Shown: positions 1-10,616, numbered from the stretch's first letter. The stretch is DNA of 64,000 nucleotides from Artemia franciscana (GCF_032884065.1 NC_088881.1:7713047-7777046); one strand, 5' to 3'. Translations and numbers: made by a program. Notes: generated from the sequence alone by a model not told the origin.

Positions 1-96
1 AATGGTTCTCCTGTCCTCTTGTGTTTAACATTTTTCGAAGTTATTCCATTATTCATTCATTTCAATTTTTTGTTAATTAAAAGAGGGCCTTTCCGA

Positions 97-290
97 AGCC
101 AAGAGCGGGGGGACAGGGGGCGGCAGCCCCCACAACAAAAAACCTGTACAAAAGAGTCTTTAAAAGCGGGGGGTTTGGGGGGGCGGCAGCCCCCCAACTA
201 CCTCTCCTAATTCCTGTACGTTTTAAGGTTCGACTTGGGGACGCAGCCTCTTTAACTCTTTAAGAAAACGAAGTTTTTTCATATTATTTC
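97..290. repeat. Right arm of the GC-rich foldback (copy 1)
   Basis: Matches 31424-31617, the right arm of the foldback. The left arm would lie before base 1. The open frame here is low-complexity arm sequence, not a gene. Confidence 0.75.
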
Positions 291-476
291 TGTACGTTTT
301 TCTACAATCCATGGTGGATGTAATTTATCATTGTATAAAATAGAAAAAAATTAGATAGAATGACCGAAATGTTTCTTTTGCTTATAAGAAGCTAATATTC
401 TGTTATCTCTCAAATGATAAGCTGTCCAGGTGTTATCAAAATTATACACTTTTATTTTGATCTTGTGAAAAAAAAA

Positions 477-549
477 CCGCCCGTTAGGGACTTGAACCCT
501 TGACCCGAGGATTAAAAGTCCCACGCTCTACCGACTGAGCTAACCACTT
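477..549 (-). tRNA. tRNA-Lys(TTT)-like sequence, degenerate
   Basis: On the minus strand 73 nt contain a perfect D-arm region (TAGCTCAGTCGGTAGAGC), an anticodon loop CTTTTAA with anticodon TTT, and a B-box-like GGGTTCAAGTCCC. A run of nine T follows at once, as a Pol III terminator would. The acceptor stem pairs poorly, and the anticodon and T stems have mismatches. A tRNA pseudogene or SINE head is therefore more likely than a working tRNA. Confidence 0.5.
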
Positions 550-634
550 GCATGTAAAAATAACTTTTAAATAACTTTTAAAAATTTCAAATTAACATGG
601 GCTCTTATGGAGAAATGGGTTAATTAAGTAGCTA

Positions 635-1085
635 ATGCGTGGTTTCTGGAAAACAGGGAAGGAGTTATCGGATTGAGCTGAAATTTCGCGGATAATCTCC
701 TGGGCCGTAGGGGACCTTAACTTGTGAATTTCAGCCCGATCGGACAACGTTAAAGGGGTGGGATGGAGTTGGGGGGTCGAAACTTTCGGGGGGTTAAGAT
801 TTTCCTACGAAACTTTCAAGGGCACTTACTCGGAGAATTCCGCATCGAATGAGTCTTCCTACACCCAGATCCGATGTCGGCTGTGACCTGTAGGCGTCGA
901 AGAAAAAAAAGAACATGAATTTTAAGTGGATATGCGTGGTTTCTGGAAAACAGGGAAGGAGTTATCGGATCGAGCTCAAATTTCGCGGATAATCTCCTGG
1001 GCCCTAGGGGACCTTAACTTGTTGTCCTGATCGGACAACGTTAAAGGGGGGCTGGGGTTGACGGGTCGAAACTTTCGGCCAGATT
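635..1085. repeat. Two-unit direct repeat, about 297 bp apart
   Basis: ATGCGTGGTTTCTGGAAAAC begins at 635 and again at 932. Both units continue through GGAAGGAGTTATCGGAT, AATTTCGCGGATAATCTCC, GGACCTTAACTTGT, CGGACAACGTTAAAGGGG and GGGTCGAAACTTTCGG. The second unit is shortened after CTTAACTTGT. GC content is higher than in the flanks. The family is not recognised. Confidence 0.75.
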
Positions 1086-2122
1086 TTCCCCATGAAGGAA
1101 AAGTTGGAGGGGGATGAAATTTGGCAGGTTTCTTAGTTGGAGCTCGGGCTACGAAATGCATCCCTCCCCATCCCTCTACAACCACTGGAACCGAAGATCG
1201 CTTAACATTATCGTGGTTCGCCTCTTTATAGAGGCACGAGTGTGCCTCCTTGATCTCTACTTATTAAAAGAATTAAAAAACGTTAGCGTAAAGAGCGAGG
1301 CGTTGGGAGGGGACAACTCTCTTCGTATACGGAATAATTTCTGTTCGTTTTAAATTTTAATGTCGCTCTTTACTTTCAGTTGAAAAAACTTCTTCTTTAT
1401 TAACTTTCTGAACGTTTTTGGTTTCATGCAAATTTTGATTTTCGCTCACCGTACATGAATAACTAAAATGAAATTTGCATATTAATTTTTTTTGGGGGGG
1501 AGGGGATAAATGGCCTTCTCATAGTTTTGATCGGACGATTTTGAAAAGAAAAAGGTTGTGGGAGGAGCCCTAGTTGCCCTCCAATTTTTGACTACTTAAA
1601 AAGGCAACTGGCACTTTTTATTTTTTACGAACGTTCTATTAGTAATAACTATAAGTAACTTACGAATTAACTTACGTAGCGAACTTTTATATTGATATGT
1701 TTTCATTGTGTATATAAGAGGGTTCGCCCCCTCATCAATACCTCGCTCTTTAATTTATAGCTTGAATTTTGTCCCACTTCTTTAAGAATGAACCCTTAAT
1801 CACAAAGGCCATAGAATAAATAGTTGAAATTACTAAAAATACTTTAGCGTAAAAGTTCACATTTAGTTCACAGTTCACATTTAGCAGTCAATGGATAAAT
1901 TGTCTGACTGCTTTTGCCCGGATACAACGGTCGCTATGCTATGTTGTAGACTTATGTGCAACTAGCTGTTGGGGTGGCGCTTCGCACCACCCCAACAGCT
2001 AGCCAACCCAACACCCAGTTGGTGGGGGCACTTTGCGTCCCCCCAAGCCCCTTCACGCGCGTAAGTCGTTAAGCGCCATATTAGTTACGCGCCATTGTAG
2101 TTGTATCCCTGTGTCCCACCTG

Positions 2123-2126
<4 letters not shown>

Positions 2127-2171
<45 letters not shown>
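2127..2171. repeat. (TA)n microsatellite in Helitron (copy 1)
   Basis: About 22 TA units follow the decayed helicase in element orientation. The copy 2 version (33450-33545) has more than twice as many. Confidence 0.95.
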
Positions 2172-2177
<6 letters not shown>

Positions 2178-2178
2178 T

Positions 2179-2368
2179 TTCAACTACGTAAAACTTGCGA
2201 TTATACAATATTCTTTGCTGTCCCATTGTCTGTGCATATAAATAGATTGTCAGGTTTACCGACTCTTGAACATGCAACATATAATTGTCCATGGGGAAAA
2301 CAATCCGTATTCATATCTATACCTCATTATTCTAATGATTGCCCTTGAGCTTCGTTGATGGTGATTTC
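2179..2368 (-). pseudogene. Helitron (Rep/Hel, PIF1-like) helicase C-terminal fragment
   Basis: On the minus strand the frame reads EITINEAQGQSLE, two stop codons, then [38 protein letters not shown] and [11 protein letters not shown]. The TIN-AQGQS motif and the [17 protein letters not shown] block are typical of the last helicase motifs of Helitron and PIF1 proteins. The rest of the protein (Rep domain, helicase motifs I-IV) is absent. The longer open frame across this place, containing [16 protein letters not shown], is a shifted-frame shadow. Confidence 0.8.
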
Positions 2369-2544
2369 CAATCGAACATTCCCTGTGTCCCGGTCGTCAT
2401 TTATATTCCCTGTGTCCCGGTCGTTATTTGTGTCCCGGTGTCCCAGTCTGTAATTTCTCTTTGAGTGTCCCGTTCGTCATTTGTATTCCCGGTGTCACGG
2501 TCGTCATTTGTGTCCCGGTTTGTAATTTTGTCAGTCAACAAACA

Positions 2545-2646
2545 TGACGTCAGTCGACAAACAACTTCATGACGGCATAATGCTCAATCTTTATAATGAC
2601 GTCAGTCGACAAACATGACGTCAGTCGACACACAAACATGACGTCA
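2545..2646. promoter_or_regulatory. Cluster of four CRE-type octamers in the Helitron
   Basis: The palindrome TGACGTCA occurs at 2545, 2597, 2616 and 2639, mostly within the repeat CATGACGTCAGTCGACAAA. It is the consensus ATF/CREB site. Here it sits near the Helitron 5' end, and any regulatory role is untested. Confidence 0.45.
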
Positions 2647-2879
2647 GTCAACAGACAGACAAACAACTCATTTTTGTATATATAGATAATATCGTGACAA
2701 TTGCTTGGATTAATTGTTACAATATAATCTTGGATACAAAGGAGTGAGTTCTACGTTCGAGATAGTCCCTGAGGAATCCGGATGTGGGTTTTAGCCATGT
2801 CCTTTTAACGGTTTATGCAAACTGCACGCTCTAAACTAGCGTGGGTAAAAAATAAGTTTTTGCAAAGGTAGGTGACTTA

Positions 2880-3038
2880 TATTATTTTGATAAAGTCAGA
2901 ATAGGAAAGAAAGCAAGACCCAAACGCAACCGGAGAGAAGCTGAGTTATTGAATCCGGTTATGAATTCTAATAGTAATTCGGATACAAGTGTCAATGCGG
3001 ACTGCCAGAAAACGACTGCAGAGAATATCATTAAAATC
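2880..3038 (+). pseudogene. Possible LINE ORF1 N-terminal part
   Basis: An open stretch reads a basic RIGKKARPKRNRREAE followed by a polar MNSNSNSDTSVNADCQKTTA segment ending at the R junction. Removing R would place it just ahead of the coiled-coil part at 4744. In copy 2 a 10-base deletion near 34290 breaks it. The assignment rests on position and composition only. Confidence 0.4.
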
Positions 3039-4738
3039 AAACAGTTCGTGGTAACGAACTGTAGTAAGGAGAGACCCGGCTCAATAGTAAACGAAACTCT
3101 AAAAAACGGAATTTCGATGCTAAAAGATATATCAAAAGAATCAGATATTTATGCTGATTTTAAATATACATATTTCATCAAATTTAGTCTTTGGCATCAA
3201 AAGTTACCAGCCTGAGAAAATTTGCCTTATTTTGGAAAATAGGGGATAACACCCCCTAAAAGTCATAGATCACACCATCGCATTAAGCGTATCAGAGAAC
3301 TCTGTAGAAAAAAATTCAAGGTCCAATCTACAAAAATGTGGAATTTCGTATTTTTTGCCAGAAGACAAATCACGGGTGCATGTTTTTGTTTGTTTTTTTC
3401 CCAGGGGTCATCGTATCGACCAAGTAGTCCTAGAGCGTTGCAAGAGGGCTCATTCTAACGGAAATGAAAAGTTCTAGTGCCCTTTTTAAGTGACCAAAAA
3501 ATTGGAGAACAACTAGGCCCCCTCCCACGCTCATTTTTTCCCCAAAGTCAACGGATCAAAATTTTGAGATAGCCATTTTGTTTCGCATAGTCGAAAATCA
3601 TAATAACTATGTCTTTGGGGATGACGTACCCCCCACAGTCCCTGGGGGAGGGGCTGCAAGTTACAAACTTTGACCAATGTTTACATACAGTAATGGTTAC
3701 TGGGAAATGTACCGACGTTATCAGGGGGATTTTTTTGGTTTGGGTGTGGGGTTCAGAGGAGGGGGCTATATGGGAGGATCTTTCCTTGAAGGAATATTTC
3801 ATGGGGGAAGAGAAATTCAATAAAAGGGCGCAGGATTTTCCAGCATTACTATTTAAAAAAATGAAAATATAAACATGAAAAAGCTTTTTCAGTTGAAAGT
3901 AAGGAGAAGCATTAAAACTTAAAACGAACAGAGATTTTTACGCATATTATGGGTTCTAATAATACTTTAGCATAAAGAGCGAGGTATTTAGGAGGAGATA
4001 AATACTTCGCTCTTTATGCTAAAAATGTTTGAAGTAATTTCAACTATTTATTCTACGGCCTTTCTGATTCAGGGGTTATTCTTAAAGAATTGGGACAAAG
4101 CAAGATTTAAAATGAAGAACGAGGTATTAACAAGGGGACCAACCCCCTCATATATATAATCAAAAATATAAGAATATAAAAGTTTGTTACTTAAGCTAAT
4201 TCTTAAGTTATGTATATTTTGTACTAATAAAACGTTGGTTAAAAATTAACAGATCTATTTGCCTTTTTAAGTAACCAAAAAATTGGAGGGTAACTAGGCC
4301 TCCTTCCCCACCCCTTATTTCTCAAAATCGTCTGATCAAAACTAAGAGAAAGCCATTTAGCCAAAAAAAGAATTAATATGCAAATTTTATTTTAATAATT
4401 TGTGTACGGAGAGCCAAAATCAGACATGCATTAATTCAAAAACTTTCAGAAATTAAATAAAAAAAATAAGTTTTTTTGAAATGAAAGTAAGGAGCGACAT
4501 TAAAACTTAAAACGAACAGAAATTACTCCGTATATCAAAAAGGCTTTTTCTCCTCGACACCCCGCTCCTTGCGCTAAACTTTGATTCTTCCTCGCAACTC
4601 TACTTAAAAAAAAACTTTAGCGTAAAGAGCGGGGTGTCGAGGAGGAAAAGCCCCTTTCATATACGAAGTAATTTCTTTTCGTTTTAAGTTTTAATGTCGC
4701 TCCTTAATTTCATTTCAAAATACTTGTTTTTTTATATT
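3039..4738 (-). repeat. R element, full length, inverted orientation, inside the LINE
   Basis: It begins with the terminal hairpin ACAGTTCGT-GGTA-ACGAACTGT and ends with the large foldback (about 4480-4735), where AAAGTAAGGAGCGACATTA is answered by its inverse. A second short hairpin around CTTTAGCATAAAGAGCGAGG lies at 3965-4025. No conserved reading frame is seen. It separates a possible ORF1 N-terminus (to 3038) from the ORF1 coiled coil (from 4744). Confidence 0.8.
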
Positions 4739-4743
4739 TAATT

Positions 4744-5280
4744 TTGCAAATGGTCCAATCTATTAATGTGAACTTGGAAACCCTAAAGCAGAGTGTACTT
4801 GAAATTCAGCATGACTTGGGTACAGTTAACAGTCGTGTTATGGTGCTAGAAAATAAAAACAGTGGAACGGACAATGAAATTGCAACAGTGAAATCGAAAG
4901 TTCTAACTCTGCAAAGTTTTGTAAAAGCCCAGTCACAGCTGGGCTTTTGAGCCCAGCAAGAAATACAATAAGGAAATGAATGTGCTCTTGTTGACAAAAT
5001 CGGGAAAAGCTGCACAATTTGCTGTTTTGGGGCCTTAATGATGTCCCCTTGAATGAGGCTGCATCTCCGGTTTCCGGGGTGATTGTAGATGGTTTGTCAC
5101 TCTCACCATTCACTGTGGCAACTGATAAGTTGCCACCATTCACTGTTCCAAGAATTTCGTTAAAATTAAGGTGGACAGTGTCCAAGCGCGTTTCTTGATT
5201 CTAAGCAATTCGAAAAAATTAAAAGGGAAAGAGTTCGGTGTTTATAAATCTCTTTTTATTAGGTTATCTTTATGGATTCG
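4744..5280 (+). pseudogene. LINE ORF1 remnant (coiled coil)
   Basis: It opens with MVQSINVNLETLKQSVLEIQ and continues as heptads through VMVLENKN and ATVKSKVLTL, a coiled coil typical of LINE ORF1 proteins. After a stop at 4948, other frames read LNDVPLNEAASPVSGVIVDG and later NSKKLKGKEFGVYKSL, fitting the middle and C-terminal parts of ORF1 proteins of this group. It is broken by stops and frame changes. Confidence 0.6.
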
Positions 5281-5459
5281 TTACGGACAAACCAAATACA
5301 GCCTGTTTCTTTTTTTTGTTTGTTTTTTTCTGAGATGGAAAGTGTCATTCTTTTGTTGTTTATTATATTCTATTTTGTTCTTGTTTAGTTGTTTTTTTGT
5401 TCTTTTTTGTTTTTCTTTTGTTGTGAAGGTGATGCGATATTACTTTTTTGTAAAATAGT

Positions 5460-6568
5460 ATGAAGATGGTTGATGGTGATCGTGGCACCCCGGGTAACAG
5501 CCGTCTTAAAAATTTGGAAGCTTCATTTGTGGATTTTGGTAGTATGCTTACGGAGCAGCTCCACCGGAATTATGACAATGGGATTGCTGGTCAATATATT
5601 TCTTGTAATTTAAAGTACCTATTTAAAGATGGTTTGTGGTCCAGGTATAGTGGTGGTGATTCTGAAGATCTCAGAATTTTCCACCTTAACTGCCAGGGTT
5701 TGAATTCATCTTTTAAATTTTAAGTGAGATATATGAACTTTGCGTTTTTCAGGTTATTTGTCTCACAGAAACATGGCTAAATGAGCATAACTCTGCTCAG
5801 ATGGATATTCCAGGGTATACACTTTATCATAGGAATCGTCAATTTTGACAACATGGAGGAATTAGAGCTTATACACGGAGCGATATCGAGGTTTTGGTAA
5901 GAAGTGATCTAGTGCTGTATCACGAGATGTTATTTGAGCAACTTATCCTTCAGCTCAGGCTTAAGCCAAAAGATTTTTATGTTGTTGTACTATACAGACC
6001 ACCATCTGGGTCTATACCGGCCTTTATGGATATTTTGGAGGAACAGTTGGATAAACTACCTACTGGTTTGCACCTATTCTTCATGTTTGGGGGCTTTAAT
6101 ATTGACCTTAATGATATGAATTCGAATACTCCTATGGACTTCTTACAGCTTTGCATGTCATATCGTTTATTTCCCACTTTAATATTTGTACGCGTGTTAC
6201 CACTTTAACGGCAAAGCTACTTGATAATACTTTTTCTAGATCCATGGGTTTTTGTTACTGATGTTTCTGACCATTTTGGAATTTCGGCAAGTTTTAAAGT
6301 TTGTTTCCCAAGGCAGCAAGGCCCTAGACTAAAAATGAGTATGTTACCTTTGCTCTACCAGAGTAACCTAGAAAAGTTTAAACAAGAGATTTCTAATGTT
6401 GATTGCAATTATATAGTTGACAATCTAGAAGATATTAATATAAGTTTTCAGAGATTTTATGATACATTGATCTCTATTTCGAGTAAAACTTGTATAATGA
6501 ATCGGACAAGGTCAAGGAAAAAGATACCTAAAAAGATAACAAGGTACAAGGTAAAGGCTGTCACCTAG
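5460..6568 (+). pseudogene. LINE endonuclease domain remnant
   Basis: It starts MKMVDGDRGTPGNSRLKNLE. AP-endonuclease motifs follow in order over several frames: FHLNCQGLN (about 5678), ICLTETWLNEH (about 5757), YVVVLYRPPSGSIPAF (about 5979), GGFNIDL (about 6090) and VSDHFGISASF (about 6266). The family motif is GDFN; here the catalytic Asp is Gly in both copies. The frame then runs to 6568 in the linker to the RT. It is interrupted by stops. Confidence 0.72.
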
Positions 6569-6863
6569 TCTTCTGCGGTGCATAAATAAGAAAGACCAGT
6601 TATATAGGGATTCAATAAGGAATGAAAATGATCCAGTTTGCACTAGAATTTATAAAAACTATAGAAATGCTCTTAATAAATTTTTGAGAAACGCGATGAA
6701 AAAATATTTTGAGTGTTAATTTAAAGATACTTGTGGTAACCCAGCTAAAACATGGAAAATTATTAAAAGTGTAATATCTTCAACAGATTCAGTTCTGCCT
6801 GATGAAGTTACTACAAATGATGGGTTAAAATCGAATTAGCCTGATGTAATATGTAATGCCCTT

Positions 6864-8344
6864 TTGGAACATTTTGCAACTGTTGGGGCTCGATTTTTTC
6901 GTGCTACAGTAGCTTCTGATAATGATCATCCACTTGAGACTTTTATGAGTACTTCTGTCGATGTATCAATGTATCTAAGACCTGTCACTCGTGGTGAAAT
7001 TCGTAAGATTATCTTTGAGATGAAAAGTCCTTCGACTGGGAGTGATTCCATTAACCTTCTTGTTTTAAAGACTGCGTTTCCAAGCATTTCACATATATTT
7101 ACGTCCCTTATTAATACTTGTTTTAAGCAAGAGAAGTTGCCCAATATTCTTAAAATCCCTAGGTCAACTCCTGTGTTTAAGGGTGATAACAAGGATGATT
7201 TGAGGAATTATAGACCAATTTCGTTATTTCCTGTTGCTTCACGATTTTTAGTAAAAAGTATTAATATTAGAATTTATGAGTATTTGGAACGTCAAAAACT
7301 TCTACATCCAAATCAATTTGGTTTCACGAAGGGTAGAACAACAGAAATGGTGATTTCATTTATTACTACTATGATTAATAATGCTGTTGATAAAAAGCTT
7401 AGGGTAGCTGGTATATTTTTGGACTTAATTAAGGCGTTTGACAGTGTTGACCATCGAACATTATTAAAAAAAAAATGTGAATTATATGGATTAAGGGGTG
7501 CCACATTGGGTTTGCTTTGCAGTTATCTTCATAATAAACAACAGTATGTCAATTTACAAGGATTTTTGTCTAGTAAAAAAAAATTTAAATTGGGGGGTTC
7601 CCCAAGGATCCGCACTAGGTCCGACTCTGTTTTCAATTTTTATTAATGATCTGCCGCATGTTGTGAAAGCATCTGGGCATGCTCTGCCCAGAATTAACGA
7701 CTTTGTTGACAACTGTCCGAGTAAGATCCAAGTTACTATGCCCTTATTTGGTGATGATACAACCTTCGTGTGTGTTGCCCCTATGGAACAACTGCTCATG
7801 TCAATGATAAATGCAGAAATGAGCAAGATTTGTACATGGCTTAAAATAAACCACCTTGACCTGAATATAGATAAGTCAATTTTTTTCCTGATTCACTGTT
7901 ACATTTTGTATTGCTCGTCAATTTGGCTTGGTACTTTTCCCTCGATAGTTTGTTCAATCTCTGTGATCCAGAACAATACTATCCGAGTTTTTTGTGGTGT
8001 TGGGAACCAAGAATCTTTGAGGTCTGTGTATAGAGATTTAAATATAATGCCTACAGCTGGATTACGTGATTTTTATATATAAGTATTACAGTGAGAGCCT
8101 TCTTGATTGTCTTATAGGGATATTTTGTGAGAAGTCTGATGTTCATCACCATATTACTAAAATACGAGGTAATACTGAGGTTTCTCAATTAGTTTCATGT
8201 TGGTCTTCTTTTTCACTTATTGACAGAGCTTCAATACTTAGGAATAAATTGAGTATAGATATCAAGGAAATAGGTAGCTTTGGCCATTTTAAGTCTGATT
8301 TATTTGTGGAGTTGCTCGGTCGGTATACTTTGGAAACCGATTAA
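6864..8344 (+). pseudogene. LINE reverse transcriptase remnant
   Basis: The first frame (6864-7646) reads STPVFKGDNKDDLRNYRPIS, HPNQFGFTKGRTTEMVI and motif A FLDLIKAFDSVDH. The frame then changes, and 7580-8082 has motif B GVPQGSALGPTLFSIFINDL and motif C FGDDTTF, where the family usually has YADDT. A short internal deletion seems to join LNIDKS to the thumb region CYILYCSSIWLG. The end of the protein is in a third frame (8066-8344). Non-LTR type, CR1/Jockey group. In copy 2 everything after 38166 is missing. Confidence 0.8.
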
Positions 8345-8603
8345 CTAAAATGAATTTTCCATAGGTTATTCATTTGTAATATTTATGTATTTTTTTGTTT
8401 GTAATTTTTTGTTGTCTTGGGGTCACGCAAGGTAATGTATTGCTTATGTTTCTTTTTTATTGTTTTTGATTTCAGTATGTGGTCTCATTCTCCGTAATCT
8501 CTCTTTATTTTCCTTGAATTTAGCACCGCCTCGCAAGCTTCGCTTACGTTGTGCTATTGACTAAGAAATGTTTATTTCTGATAAAATTGTTCTAATACTA
8601 CTA
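8345..8603 (+). repeat. LINE 3' untranslated region and tail
   Basis: Non-coding T-rich sequence follows the RT stop and ends in CTAATACTACTACTACTA. Microsatellite-like 3' tails are usual in CR1-type LINEs. R sequence resumes directly after it. Confidence 0.6.
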
Positions 8604-8925
8604 CTACTAGTGAGGTATTGAGAAGGTGATGAACACCCTTATATACGTAATAATTTCTATTTGTTTTAAGTACTAATACTGCTTCTTACTTCCAGTTGAA
8701 AAAAACTTTTTCTTTTATTTATTTTCTCATTTTTTGTTTTGTTTAAATGATGCTAGAAAATCCTGCACCCCCTTCATGGAAATTCTCTTTCCTTATGACA
8801 AATTCCTCCATGAAAAGATCCTATAAAGTAACCCCCTTCCCTCAACCCTCCCCCCACCACAAAAAAAGATTCCTGAAAACGTCGGTACACTTTCCAAAAA
8901 CCATTACTAAATGTAAATTGAATAT

Positions 8926-10616
8926 AAAAAAAATAAGTTTTTTTTTACTGAAAGTAAGGAGTGACATTAAAACTTAAAACGAACAGAAATTACTTCGTAT
9001 ATGAAAGGGGCTGCATCCTCATCAACGCCCCGATCTTTACGCTAAAGTTCGACTCTTTATCTCAATCCTACTTTACTAAACAGTAAAAATCGTTGGCATA
9101 AAGAGTGGGGCGTTGAGAAGGGAATAGCCCCTTTTATATACGAAGTAATTTCTGTTCGTTTTAAGTTTTAATGTCGCTCCTTACTTTCAGTTAAAAATCC
9201 TTGTTTTTTTATTTGATTTCTGAACGTTTTTGAATCAATGCATGTTTTAATTTTGGCTCTCCGTAGAGGAATAGTTAAAAAGAAATTTGCATATTCATTT
9301 TTTTTGTCTAAATGGCTTTCTCATAGTTTTGATCGAATGATTTTTAGAAAAAAGGAGAGGGGAGGAAGCCTAGTTGCCCTCCAATTTTTTGGTTACTTAA
9401 AGAGGCAATTAGAACTTTTTATTTTTTATGAATGTTTTTAGTAGTAAAAGACATACGTAACTTATATATTAGCTTGCGTAAGGAACTTTTGTATTCTAAT
9501 ATTTTTATTACATATATTAGGGGGTTTACCCCCCCCCCCCCCCCCCCGTCGGTACCTCGCTCTTTACACTAAAGCTTAAATTTTGTCCCAATTCATTAAG
9601 AATACCCCTGAATCACAAAAGCCGTAGAATAAATAGTTGAAATTACTAAACATACTTAGCGTAAAGAGCGAGGTATTAGGAGGATGTGAGCCCCTCGTAA
9701 TCGTAATAATTTCTATATGTTTCAAGTTTTAATGTTGCTCCTTACTTCCAGTTGAAATAACTTTTTCGTGTTTATTTTTTTATTGTTTTTTTTTAATAAT
9801 GCTAGAAAATTCTGCGCTACCTTCATGGAAATTTTCTTCCCCCATGACAAATTCCTCAATGGAAAATTCCCACAACATCTCCCCCTCTTCTCAACCCCTC
9901 CCCCAACCAAAAATTCCCCTGAAAATGTTTGTACACTTCCCAATAACTATTACTATATGTAAGCACTGGTCAATGCTCGTAACTTGTAGCCCCTCCTATG
10001 GGGACTGTGGGGGAGTAAGTCGTCCCCAAAGACATAGTTATAAGGTTTTTTGACTACGCTGAATAAAATGGCTATCTCAGAATTTTGATTCGTTAACTTT
10101 GGGAAAATAATTAGCGTGGGAGGGGGCCTAGGAGCCCACCAATTTTTTTGAAAGGGCACTAGAACTTTCATTTCTGTTTGAATGAGCCCTCTCGCAACAT
10201 TCTAGGACCACTTGGTCGAAAATATCACTCCTGGGGGAAAAACAAAAAGAAAAACAAATAAACAAAAAAAAGGCATCCGTGATCTGCCCTCTGGCAAAAA
10301 ATACAAAATTCCACATTTTTGTAGATAGGAGCTCGAAACTTCTAGAGTAGGGTTCTCGGATACGCTGAATCTGATGGTGTGATTATTGTTAAAATTTTAT
10401 GACTTTTATGGGGTGTTTCCCCATAAATAAGGCAAATTTGCTCAGGCTCGTAACTTTTGATGAGTAAGACTAAACTTGATGAAACTTATATATTTAAAAT
10501 CAGCATTAAAATGCGATTTTTGATGTATCTATTGAAATCAAATTCCATTTTATTGAGTTTTGGTTGTTATTGAGCCGGGTCGCTCCTTACTATACTTCGT
10601 TACTACGAACTGTTGG
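8926..10616 (+). repeat. R element, full length (copy 1)
   Basis: The foldback lies at about 8935-9200, followed by about 400 bp of common body, a C-run at 9530-9547, the internal CTTAGCGTAAAGAGCGAGG module near 9657, and the terminal hairpin region ACGAACTGTT at 10607-10616. The nearby short open frames are repeat sequence. Confidence 0.8.

Larger units (their letters stand above)
1962..2686 (-). mobile_element. Non-autonomous Helitron with helicase remnant (copy 1)
   Basis: Read on the minus strand it starts TCTATATATACAAAAATGAG at 2686. It ends with a near-perfect 13-bp hairpin GTTGGGGTGG...CCACCCCAAC, then AG, then CTAG at 1962. The flanking host bases are A and T, the usual Helitron target. 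Inside are four TGACGTCA-containing repeats, several GACCGGGACACAGGGA-type repeats, a helicase C-terminal fossil and a (TA)n run. It shares its last 170 bp or so with the Helitron at 49625-52238. Confidence 0.88.
1848..8603 (+). mobile_element. CR1/Jockey-type LINE, nested insertions, decayed
   Basis: After removing the Helitron (1962-2686) and an R (3039-4738), about 4.3 kb remains, a normal size for this group. In order: possible 5' region, ORF1 with a coiled coil (from 4744), apurinic endonuclease (about 5640-6300), reverse transcriptase (6864-8344), and a 3' tail ending in (TAC)n at about 8600. Several stops and frame changes interrupt the reading frames, so it is inactive. A basic N-terminal ORF1 part may lie at 2880-3038. 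Clade assignment within CR1/Jockey/Rex is uncertain. Confidence 0.75.
1262..8925 (+). repeat. R element (split) holding a whole LINE
   Basis: R sequence runs to about 1847, stopping in TTTAGCGTAAA, and resumes at about 8604 with GTGAGGTATTGAGAAGG, exactly where an intact R would continue (GAGCGAGGTATTGAGG). The 6.75 kb between is a LINE with later insertions. The R is itself partial: half of the foldback at the left and a stop in mid-element at about 8925, against another R. Confidence 0.7.

Noticed and set aside
3548-3872. Overlapping open frames on both strands (about 90 residues each) repeated at 34912-35287
   Set aside because: They lie in R, have no conserved start or motif and differ between R copies; similar frames recur at 9799 and 24466 for the same reason.
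5171-5458. Phe/Leu/Cys-rich 95-residue frame that looks like membrane segments
   Set aside because: T-rich low-complexity sequence between LINE ORF1 and the endonuclease; only its first part overlaps the ORF1 remnant.
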